DNA of 64,000 nt, taken from NCBI RefSeq assembly GCF_023078275.1, contig NC_062985.1:1426001-1490000 (forward strand), given 5' to 3'. This document shows, piece after piece, positions 23,266 to 35,200 of the stretch. The notes beneath the pieces are model-generated. The model saw nothing but the letters and a program-made list of their open reading frames with translations. It had not been told where the DNA came from and searched no databases. The translations under genes and the position numbers were made by a program. The stretch is from Leguminivora glycinivorella. Lineage: Eukaryota; Arthropoda; Insecta; Lepidoptera; Tortricidae. Positions within the stretch are counted from its first letter, which is position 1; every line of letters starts with the position of its first letter.

Positions 23266-26200
23266 ATGAATCGTAGAAGGGGCCACGGAGATGAAGATGC
23301 GGACGGTTACGGTATGTTTTGTTATGTCGAATAAGGTTTTCAGGTTATAATTGTTTACTCTCCTACAATAAGTTATTAATGCAATTCTTATGCGTTTCAG
23401 ATCGTCTTCACCGTAAAAGACGTCGTGTATCAGAAAACCAGGAGATAGAGGATAGATTAGAGTCCCTTATTTTGAGGGTTGGAGAGAAAAGCAGCTCTAG
23501 TTTAGAGAGTAATCTCGAAGGTTTGGCAAGCGTACTTGAAGCTGATTTGAATACGTTCCGCGTGAAAATCCTTCGTATCCTGACGGAATGCGCTATTCGT
23601 ATGCCAGAGAAGTGCACTATCTACGCTACGCTCGTTGGTCTCCTTAATGCGAAGAACTATAACTTTGGCGGTGAATTTGTAGACTACATAGTTAAGACGT
23701 TTAAAGAAAACTTGAAAGCTGGTAAATGGAACGCGGCTAGATACTGTCTAAGGTTCATATCTGACTTGGTCAACTGTCACGTGTTGGCTGCATCATCACT
23801 ACTTACTTTATTGGAGACATTAGTAGACTGTGCTAATGAGGATGGCGTACCGCAAGTTCGTAGAGACTGGTTTGTGTTCGCTGTTCTTTCCGCTTTGCCT
23901 TGGGTGGGTCGGGAGCTTTATGAAAAGAAAGAGTCTCAGTTGGACCATCTACTTGTTACCATTGAAGTATTCTTGAACAAGAGAAGTAAGAAACATTGGC
24001 CAGCCCTTAAAGTATGGTCAGCAGATTCACCGCATTTACAAGAAGAGTATCTGGACTGCCTCTGGGCACAAATTAAGAAGTTGAGGCAGGACAACTGGTC
24101 GGAGAAGCACATTCCTCGCCCATACCTTGCCTTTGATTCTATTTTGTGTGAAGCCTTGCAGCACACACTGCCAACCATTCAGGTAAATAAAGTAATAAAG
24201 ATGATTGAATGATTGTAAGTAAGTCTAAACACTTGGGCAAACAGATCTTACTAAATTCCTTGAGTATTCTACATTTGTTGTTTGATGGTTGTGTGCTTAA
24301 TATTTACAAATTTGAAAGTTTAGGTTCTGCAGAAGCATCCCCTTATACCTTATCCAATTTTCTACATTCCAGCCGCCACCCCACAACGATGGCGACTCCT
24401 ACCCAATGCCGCGCGTAGTCTTCCGCATGTTCGACTACACCGACTGCCCCGACGGCCCGTGCTCCCGGAGCTCACTCCATCGAACGCTTCCTCATCGAAG
24501 AACACCTCCACAACATCATTGAAGCGTACCATTTAGAACGCAAAGAATGCGCCGCTCAACTACTCTGTTTCCCATATAAGGGTAAAATACCCTTAGAGTA
24601 TTGTATTGTTGAAGTTATATTCGCTGAACTGTTCAACCTGCCTCGGCCGAGGTATTTGGAGATATGCTACGGGTCGATTTTGATTGAGCTGTGTAAGCTG
24701 CAGCCGTCAACGATGCCGCAGGTGCTGGCGCAGGCGACTGAGATACTGTTCTTGAGGATTGACACTATGAATGTGGCTTGCTTTGACAGGTTTGTATTCT
24801 TATTTGGATACTATCATTTGGCCGCGGCTTCGCTCGCGCTTCCGCCCCTCATTTTAGGGAAGTGGAGGGTTAGAAAAACAAAAAGAAGCCCATGCACTCT
24901 CCATCCCTTCCACTATCTCCACTTAAAAAAAAAAAAAAAATATTTCTTTTGGCCACCTAAAACGCTGTCAGCGATGTATTGACGTCATCGAATTCGAACC
25001 TTACTGCATGTCATTGTTTTGACTGACACTGACATGTTGAACTTTATGCCTTCATATTTAAACAGTCAGAAAATTTTGTTTACGAGTAGAATGACCTGAT
25101 GCACAGATAATCTATAGATTAACTTAACATGACATTTTTTTTTTTTTTTCTCTTTTATCTGCCATCGGCTATGCTTAGCCATATTTAGATTTTTTGTGTA
25201 TATATTATAAGTTGGAGAGGTATTCCATTAAACACTCTCTCATGATGTTCCTAGAATTTTATCTTCTAGTGCCTCTGGTCCAGACGCAGTATCTCCCATC
25301 TTTTAAGCCTGCTCGGGTTGTCGTTAGTGTTCACCACGCCTGATTACGTAAAAGTATACTTTAAAAATATTTTTTGCCGTTTTTAAGTCATAATAAAATA
25401 TGGTAATATTTTATTTTGGTTAATTCGACAGTACTTAATTTTATAAGACAGTTTTTAAAAAAAGGTCAAGGTCTAGTAGCCTATTGTTATTTGTAGATCT
25501 TTAACTGTTTTCAAACAAATTATACATTTTTGTAGATTCGCATACTGGTTTGCATACCACCTGAGCAACTTCCAATACCGCTGGTCGTGGGACGACTGGG
25601 AGGCGTGCACACAGCTCGAGCCCGATCACCCGAAGCCGCGCTTCGTCAAGGAAGTGCTCGAGAAGTGTCTGAGGTAAGGTACCTCTGCTCTAAGAAAAGA
25701 ATATTCTGAGGTTAAGTACCACTACTCTATGAAATGAACATAATGTATCTGAGGTAATTAATGTGTCTCTATGAAGAAAAAGTGTCTGAGGTAAGGTACA
25801 AGTGACTGCAGGTAAGGTACCTCTACTAAACAGACATGAAACTGTTGTGTACCACCTGAGCAACTTCCAATACCGCTGGTCGTGGGACGACTGGGAGGCG
25901 TGCACACAGCTCGAGCCCGACCACCCCAAGCCGCGCTTCGTTAAGGAAGTGCTCGAAAAGTGTCTCAGGTAAGGTGCCTCTACAATACGTACATGAATCG
26001 GACTATTGTATACCATCTGAGCAACTTCAAAGAAGTTCGCGTCAAGTGTCTGAGGTAAGGTGACTCTAAAAAAGAAACAAAATGTCTGAGGTAAGTTACT
26101 GATTTATATTACTAGCATTCTCAGAATTAACTAAAGTCCCTTATCCACCTAAGGCCCAGCCAATTAAATAAATTGAAAAAAAAAATTGCCACTGAGATTT

Positions 26201-29200
26201 GGACTTATAGTAGACTTATCTTTGCACTGAAAGAATCGGACGCAACCAAACAAATGCAACTGTGTTCCATACGATTCGAAATTAATCGAACTGAATAAAT
26301 ACTGTATTTAAAAATACCACAGATAGGATCTTGGGCCTTAGCCCGTTTCCACATTATCCGATCCGATATCGAATGTCGGAAGGATTTCAATGAAAAAATC
26401 CAAGATGGCGCCTGTAATGTATGGGATATCGGTCCTACATCCGATATTGAATCGGATAATGTGAAAACGCACTTAGGAGGCCATGTCAACGAGTTTCTGT
26501 TAATTTATAAATATTACTAACTGTAAATTCTCATTGTTTGTCAGGTTGTCATACCAGCAGCGGCTGAAAGACATGATGCCCGAAGCGTTCGCGTCCTTCG
26601 TCCCGCTCAAGCCAGAACCCATCTACAAATACTCCATGGAGGGAGCTGGTAAGTCCACATACAATCACAGACCAAATAAGTTATCCAGGTTGCCTAGGCA
26701 ACAAAGACAAATATAATTGGTAGATGTTCCGCGAAGCGCTTTGCTTCTTCGTTTCTTATGCGCACTGCCAAGAAGTGGAATACCTTGCCGGCGGCTATAT
26801 TTCCGAGCTCATATAACTTGGTAACCTTCCAATCAAGGGTGAACAGGCATCTTCTGGGCGAGCTCACTCCATCGTAGGCCATGTCTTTGCCTTCGGTTAG
26901 TCTGTGGCCAAGAGTAAGCCCTGATATAATAAAATAAAAACTAAGAAAAAACTTACCTCGGAATCATCAAGAGAAATTTATGGTCGTTGGTCGCCTAGAA
27001 GGGCGAATGGCACTACACCTTTATTTGATTGAGACAAGGATGATGTCTTCAATACCATGAAACTGGATAATGGTAGAAAGGGACAAAAAGTAGCCTATGT
27101 CACTCTTCATCCCTTCACCTATCTCCACATAAAAAATCACGTCAAATAGTCGCTCTGTTTTGCCGTGAAAGACGGACAAACAAACGGACACACACACTTT
27201 CCCATTTATAATATTAGTATGGATTGCTTCATAATCTCCGATCCTGTTGGATAAAGCTAAAGGTTTCTAGAGTACTCAAATAAATTATATCTTAGATACA
27301 TTTTTAAGGTAAGTAAGTAAAACACCATAAAATTTCAACCGTTTACTTTTCATATAAAAATAATTTATTTCATCTTATTCTAAACTTATCTAGAATGTTG
27401 AAATATTTACACATCGGTAACACGAGCTGTGGGCAAGAGTGCGATTCGATATACTATGAGTTTACAAATAAATGCTTTTGAATATTTTGTAATACTATTC
27501 CTATTTGGCTCACAACTTCAAACTTTGATAAACCCACCCCACCCCCTTAGGAAATATCTACACTTTCACTGAAAATCTGGCCGTTGGTATCCTCCATAGA
27601 GGAATAAGTAAGGAGTTTTTGTTCGTCGCGTCGTCTATTGACAAGCAGCAGTACTGATAATGTACGCTATTTGACGTGTGATTGACGCGTGGTTGACGCT
27701 AGGTGTCACTACAAATAGCTTGTATTTACTGATGTATGGAGTTACAACTCTTTCTTTAGCTTATTTATTCCTCTATGGTGTCCTCAGAGCATATAATACT
27801 AGAAAGCGGATAAGCCGGCAGACGTGTCACAGTTGCTAGCTCAATGAGACATGCTGATCGTTCGCATGTACACAGACATCAAAGACATAAATGTAACTCC
27901 GAGACGGATAGTCTAAGAAAAAAACGTACCTCAAAGCCAGAAAACGGTACCGTGGCCTAGATGGCGTTACACCTTTGGTTGACGCTCGGCTAGATGGCGC
28001 TAATATTCATATTTGACATTTTAACACATATCAAGCTAAGGCACTGGTCCCACCGCGAGCTAGTAAGCTATGAGCTATCGGCTATAAAAACGATCAAAAG
28101 ATAAGCGCTCTCGTGCAAATAAAAGAGACACGGCTATTTTGATAACTCACCGCTGGGCGAGTAACTATAAACATCGCCGTGTCTCTTTTATTTGCACGGG
28201 AGTGCTTATCTTTTGTTCGTTTTTATAGCCGATAGCTCATAGCTTACTAGCTCGCGGTGGGACCAGTGTCTAAGAATATGGGCCAAATTGTCAAATCTGA
28301 CGTTCAAAAGTTTTAAGCCTGTGTTGAGAGATGGCAGTCTATGCACTGTGATTACACATTTTACTTTGACAATAACTCTCTATAATACTCGATCCTCTTT
28401 GACAGACATGGAAATGCTCGTGTATTGCGCAATAGTCCAATAGGAGCGTCCATCTACAAGTGTGTGTGATTTCAAGAACTTGCGACACTCGTATACAATA
28501 CAAATTTCCCGGCATATCCAATCTCCTTCCTTTATATCTATGGGTTTATCCAAGTTTGAAGTTATACAACTCGTTTATCCTACGTACGCTTACAACAGTG
28601 TTCTTGACTCTAAAATCCACCACTCACCGAAATCTTTAATTTGACATCTACGAGTTCTACTCCTGTGGTTTTTAAACATACAAACAGATACAATCTTCTC
28701 GAAGAAAGGTAAAATGATGACTAAAAAATTTGGTCAAAGGCATACTGGCTCAAACTAGCTAATCTTCAGTAAGTGAGAGATACAAAGTCTGTAGATTTTG
28801 AGATCAGAGCAGGAAAGAATTAAAGCTATGATATGAGTATTTTAGGAGCATTTAAATCCCGAAAACGCAAGCACTGGAGCACTGTTTTCCTTAAGCATTT
28901 CCAAAAATTATTTGTCACGTATACTTTTACTCCTATGACGCTTAAGAAAGTCAGAGCGGACCCCAGGCTCCCATGAGCCGTGGCAAATGCCGGGATAACA
29001 CAAGGAGGATGATGATTTGTCTCGTATGTATACTTTTACCCCTATGACGCTTAAGAAAGTCGCGAAAGTCGGGACATAGTGTAGACAATAAATCTAAATG
29101 CTCCTTTAGAAGGTACTGCAAAAATTCAGTCTACTCCATGGCCATGAGTTCTAATAAACTGAAGGGACGTTCCTGATAATCTTCATACGATTCGTCCCCG

Positions 29201-32200
29201 TCTTTCGCGTCTCTCGAACCTCTCCGATCCTCGTCTCCTGGAAACTGAAGCTCTTCGTCATCTAAACGTTCTTTATCATCATATTCGTACTCATCTTCAT
29301 ACTTCCCGTCTCTATGTTGCCTGTGTTTCTCATCGAAGGCTTCAAAGAAATCAGCGAAATCGTCCTCCGCTTTTATAAATTGTTCTTGATGGGTGCTTTC
29401 TTGTTCGTCTATTTTTGACGACTCGTTATTCTTTGAATCTGTCACAGAATCGTCGAACGTAAATCCTCCGAAGATTTCTTCGAAAATATCAGGCGTTGAA
29501 GATGGATTAGCCGTTGTGGTTGTACTAGTTGATGAAGTTGTTTGTTCTAGTGCTTGAACTTTTAACCCCTCTTCTTCCGGTTTCTTATCCTCTATTGTCG
29601 TTTCAGGCGTCTTATTTTCTATTGTTGGTTCTTCTGACCTTGGCTCTGGCTTTTCTGCGGATATTGTCTCGTGTATACTCGATTCCTCTGCCCTCCATTC
29701 TTCAGACTTAACTTCTTCTGTAGTGTTGTTATGAGTCTGTAGTTTCTTCTTCTTACACTTGGTTTTGTTTTTCGCCGCGGATAAAGGTGTCGTTACTACT
29801 ACTTGTGCAGTGGCGTCTGCCGGCTCGTCTTCACTTTCTTCTATTTCGTTTGTAGTTTCATTCGGAGTTACCAATGCTGATGTAGAGGGGAGGAACTCTG
29901 ATGTTTCTCTTGGCTCCTGATTTTCATCTCTTTCATATCTTTCATAAGGATCGGAATCATCAAAATCATCGTCAGGACCAAAGGAATATTCTGGTAATTC
30001 ACTAGTGATGTAAACATGATCTGCTACTTCTTCATAGGCTGGGGTAGTTGAATGCGAAGCACCTTGGCTAGCCGTAGAATCCGTAGTAGTTACTGATTTA
30101 GATTTATACGGACTGACGACATGATCTTCTTTACCTTCATCGTCAAATTGCATATCTGAGAATTTAGGTGTAGACGTAATGTAATTAGTGTATTTAGTTC
30201 CCTTCCTTCTTGGCTTGATTACACCCGTAGGTGGTATGACAGTCCGTGCTTTTTCCTCTTTCTTATCATGGCCTGTTAGGACACTCCTGTATTTTAACGT
30301 TGATTGCCTGTAGCGGCTTTTTGTTTTCGGTGGTTCAGTATCCGGGGCTGGTGTCGTTGCTTCAGTAGTTGTCGGAGGTGGCGTGCTAGTTGTCGTTGTA
30401 TGAACTGGTGTAGTCGTTGGCTCTGGAGTAGTAGTTGTAGTTGTCGTTGTCGTCGTTGTTGACGTTGTCGTAGTAGTTTGCGCAGTTGCAGACGCTGAAC
30501 TTGCTTGAGGAGTCAGATCTTGCTCTTTGCGTTGGATTGGACGTTCAGTTGTAGTGGTAGTTGTTGTAATGCGCTTGTGTTTCTTAACTTTTTCTGGTTT
30601 AGTGAATTTCGGTGGTGGACGCGTGCGTTTCTTGGGCTTTGGCGTTGTCGTGGGCTCCTCAGTGGTGGTAGTAGTGGTAGTTTTTGTTCTCTTGGGTAGC
30701 CGCTTGGTGGTCGTGGTTGGTGCTGGTGTTGTCGTGGTTGTTGTTGACACCGTTGTCGTTGTCACAGGACTTGGAGTAGTTGTTTCGGAAGTTTTAGGTT
30801 TTGCTTTCTCAGTAGTAGTCTCGGCGGCCATCGGCGTGGTCTTGGCGAACGCGCCCAGCACGTTGGTCCACTCCGCGTCGCTGTCCTCTTCCACACTGTG
30901 CGCGGTTATAATCTCGGGTGCTGTCGTTGTAACTCGTTGTGCATTTACGATTTCGTTCTTCTTCGGTGGCTTCTTAACGGTCGAATTTCGGAAATGATTG
31001 TCGCTGGCGGCTACAGCTTTCTCTGTCGTGTTGCTGTTCCCGTAACTCACTGTGATCGGCCTAAATGCAGTGTCAAGTAATGGATCCGGTTCTGAGAATG
31101 AGGAAACGTCTAAAACTTGAGGGCTGGGTCTGAAGTCGGTCGGACGAGGAGGCTTGTGGAGCTTCGACGAGTGAACGAGTCTCAGAGGTGGCATCGGCTT
31201 GAAAGGTTTCTTGTCCATTGTCACAAAAACTCCAGGAGGTGCGTTGTAGACTGGCGGCCTGACATGATCCGTGACGTAGCTAATTTTCACCGTCGTCGGC
31301 TTCTGTTTGTTATAAGTTTTCGGTGGATGCACGTCAGGTCTCTGAGTAGTCTGAGTATTTTCTTCACTGCTCGGTTTCAATGGAGTTGTAGTTTCGATGG
31401 TGAAATTCTTTTGTGGCAAAACCGGATTGGGTGGAGTCGGGATCACTTGTGGCCGTGGCGTCTTCCCGGGTTTGTAAGGCGGTCCATGTCTGTGATCCTG
31501 GTGGTAGGGTGCGCTGACGACCCCTATTTGCTCTATGTCCAGGTAGTGCTGTTGGTGATGCGGCTGGGGCGGCGGGGGGATAGGCCGGCTGTAATGATTA
31601 CTGTATTTGTACACGTGGTGGGGCTTGTGGGACGTATGTAGTTTCTTCTGATGATGCTCACTCGGAGAGCCTACATATCCTGCCTTCTGATTGTCATTGG
31701 GCGAGCCAACGTACCCTGCCTTGGAATACTGTTGGTATATAGGAGGAGGTGGATTGTACTGGTTGTGTTGGTACTGTTTGGGCTTGTACCGTGGTGGGGG
31801 TATATCATCTTCATCATCGGAGAAAAGTGAGGACCATAGTCTGTCGAGGCCGTTATGATGCTGTCTCGCTTGGTTCCTTGCAGCTATGTTCTTGTGGACC
31901 CAAAGGGCTCGCTCGGCGCGCGTCGGCTGAGTCGGTATCGGTACCGGCTGCACAGGTACAGGTACCGGTACCGGTGCCGTTGTAGGCTCATAATACCGGT
32001 TCTCCAACGGCGCGTCCACAATTCTCTCCGGAGCGGTCTCTCTGACAGTGAACGTCCTCGCCGGTTTCTCATGCTTCTTATGTTTCTTCTGAGTGATCAC
32101 TGAGAACGTGAGCTCGTAATGATATCGCCCCGTGACATCTGAATCTCTCTGTCGTATCCTCTTAACTGACCAGAGCGCTTTAACGCCGTCCATGCAGTTT

Positions 32201-35200
32201 TCCCTGCACTTGTCTTTGAACTTGTCGTCTTCTTTGAACCTGAATCCGCCGCTCTCCTCCATCAGTTTACCCTTGGCCATCATGACAACATCGCCAACCA
32301 TGGGAGGGTCTTCGTTATCATTTCTTTCGAAGGGTGCTCGCTTGATTTTGTCCCAGAGGTCTTTGTCGTCAAGATCGTTGTGTTCAGGGCTCCCCTTGGC
32401 TATGAGTTGGTCTATCTTGTCCCTGACGAGAGTGAGGTAGACGCTGTGGCGGAGCGCGTCTTCCCAGTAGTGGGCGGGCTGGTGGAGCACCTCCTGCAGC
32501 GTGGGCACGCGGTCGGCGCGCCCGCCCCGCCATCCCCGCACCTCGCGCCACTCGTTCAGTGGTATCGGTGTCGGCCGGAAATCTTCATCCCCTGCTCCTT
32601 TTCGTATCTGGAACCATGGCATTGTATAATTAGATTGTGTAGAAACATGCATGACATGATTTATAGGTATCGCTGGCGATAGGGAAATATTTGCAACACT
32701 TGGTTAGCAGTAGTTCGCACGCTAAGTGCTACGTCAAGTATGTCGCTTCAATAATAGCATTGTAACATTTGTAACTGCTAAGTAATAACAATTATAGAAT
32801 TAAGTACATGCTCGTTTGGGCGAATATTAGACATCAAAAACTAAAATATCGAGTTAAATGTATTTATTATCTAAAAGAGGGAAGAATATTTAATCGCAAG
32901 GTTTTGCACTAGAGTCGAATCGGGTTAAATCTTCGATTGAAAGAGCGTAGCTTAGCCCTTACTTTTGTAATAATTAAACAAAATAAACGTCTATGTAATG
33001 TCTATGTGTTACAGTAATCATTTCCCTTCAGTAATTCTGTTCTATTTCAAAGGAACACCATATAGAGTAGGCTTGTGTCGTTCACGAACTATGAACTGTT
33101 AGGAATAAAATCCCATCAATGACCGAAATGAACTGAATCTTTCCGTGGTCTGTGAATCGGTCTTTGCTCATTTAGTTCAGTATAGGATCGGCGAGCGCGA
33201 GCGGTTTGGATCGAGAACGAATGTGTGACTGCGCCGACCGAGAGCGAGAGCTACTTAGCAGAGCAACAAAAAAAAGTCCAGTTTTCATATTAAACTTCGG
33301 TTACTTACAACCTTTCGGCCCGGAAAGTTTCTATCTGTAGACTATTCGTATCATTTTGACACTATTCGGTCCCATTCGTTCTGATCTTTCTGACCGCAGT
33401 GGTCGCTGGTCTGGCTGAACTAAATGAGCAAAAGACCTAAAAGAGCGAACTAGTTCGTGGGAGCGATTGAACGAGATCGGAGCGCTCCGATCAACGAACG
33501 AAACGGCACAAGCCTAATATAGAGAAAACCCCCACCAAAGCCTAGTAAATAATACACATGACAAGTTCGCCCGCGCGATGACCACAAGTACCACAACACA
33601 ACCCAGGAACTTTTCCACGCAAAAACGACCGAATACTGAGAGATTACATCACATTTTCTCCAAATCCTTTTGTTATAATTCACTCCACATATTTTCCTCC
33701 ATTATCGCTTCAATTTCACAATTGGAGTAAACAAGCTATTATTAGAATTGTAAAAAATATTTGAGCATGCGTTCGAAAGTAAAGGAAAGTGTGGCGTGCC
33801 TCGCTCGCGTGCCGCCATCGCCAGCCGTCCCCTCAGTTTCCAATACCGATTACAGTACGATTTTGCCTGAAATTCTTTATTACTGGATTATTGTTTAGAT
33901 GTGTACGTCAATTTTGACTGAAGGATCTAAAAAACCTTATGGTTTTTTGAGAGATGCATGGAGCATTAGAATAAAATAAATTTCTTGACATTCGAACTGT
34001 GAATGGGCCGCGGTCCCGGGTTCGAATCCCGGTAAGGGCATTTATTTGTGTGATGAGCTCAGATATTTGTTCCTGAGTCATGGATGTTTTCTATGTATAT
34101 AAGTATTTATATATTATATATATCGTTGTCCAAGTACCCACTACACAAGCCTTCTTGAGCTTACCGTGGGCCTCAGTCAATCTGTGTAAGAATGTCCTAT
34201 AATATTTATTTATTTATTTATTTATCCACATCACCTTCAAAGGACCTGAATATCCGCTTAAAATGAATGTCAAATTTTCAATTAGCCGTTTATATGCCAA
34301 TTTCTAATACCCTTCAGTGCCACTCTTGGCAAATAAGGGGTTGAAAGAAAACGAAACTGTGACATTGCAGTGACAGGTTGCCAGCCTCTCGCCTACGCCA
34401 CAATTTAACCCATATCCCATAGTCGCCTTCAACGACACCCACGGGAAGAAAGGCACTGAAGCTTTAGTAGTTTCATGTGTTCTGCCTACCCCTTTATGGG
34501 ATACAGGCGTGATTGTATGTATGTATGTATGTTCTAATACCCTACAATAGGATTTTGCCTGAAATCCTGCACTGGTCCTTGCCATCAGAAAAATAATATT
34601 TTTTTAAATAGAAATTACCGCGATTAAAAAAAAACTTTGGACAGATCAGTATCATCTAGAAGTTGATTTACATGATATTGAGGTCCCTTAAATTACTTGA
34701 CGACACCCCCATATTCATAAACGTTTTTCTAAAGTTACCTATCAAGCCGATAAAGTTCGTTTGTCACTTTCTATCACACCAATGCGTCGGAAAGGGACAA
34801 ACGAACTTTTCCCCTCACTAGCTCGGAAACACGTGTTTTGTCCTTTAATACCAGTGAGTAAAAACGCATTTTATTCACTAGTGAGTAAAGTAATTTGACC
34901 TTGAATAAAGTCAAATTAACTGCTTTAAAATTGATAAAAGTAGTTGAATCTAGTAATAAAGATGGTTTACCACCTGTGAAACTACTGGAAGCAGTGATAA
35001 ACGCAGTTTTTGCGTTGTAGTTTCCTCGCTATAGTGAGGGGAAAAGTTTTGTGTTATACTCGGGTGCAAATGTATTTTACTTCTCGTGTGTTAAAAAACT
35101 CGCAAGTTCAGGATTCTATTCTCGAACCACTAGCTTCGCTCGTGGTTCAACTATAGAATCCATATCCATTCACTTGCTCGTTTTTCAATTCCACACTCGG

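Larger units (their letters stand above)
25674..26095 (+). repeat. Tandem splice-donor mini-repeats after NCBP1 exon 4
   Basis: The exon end plus donor, roughly GTGTCTGAGGTAAGGTACCTCT, recurs with variation near 25667, 25710, 25748, 25787, 25809, 25962, 26048 and 26081. At least six match a 5' splice-site consensus. This points to repeated slippage or unequal exchange of the exon 4/intron 4 boundary; two longer events carried most of the exon with them. Confidence 0.6.

Noticed and set aside
23319..23400. Extending NCBP1 exon 2 upstream to an ATG at 23319
   Set aside because: That part is intron 1: GTATGT donor at 23312, TTTCAG acceptor at 23400, and MNRRRGHGDEDADGY before it matches the family start.
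30505..32682. Several plus-strand frames of 60-174 codons opposite the nested gene
   Set aside because: Antisense shadows of the Thr (ACN) and Pro-rich minus-strand frame; compositions are Val/Ser-rich by complement.
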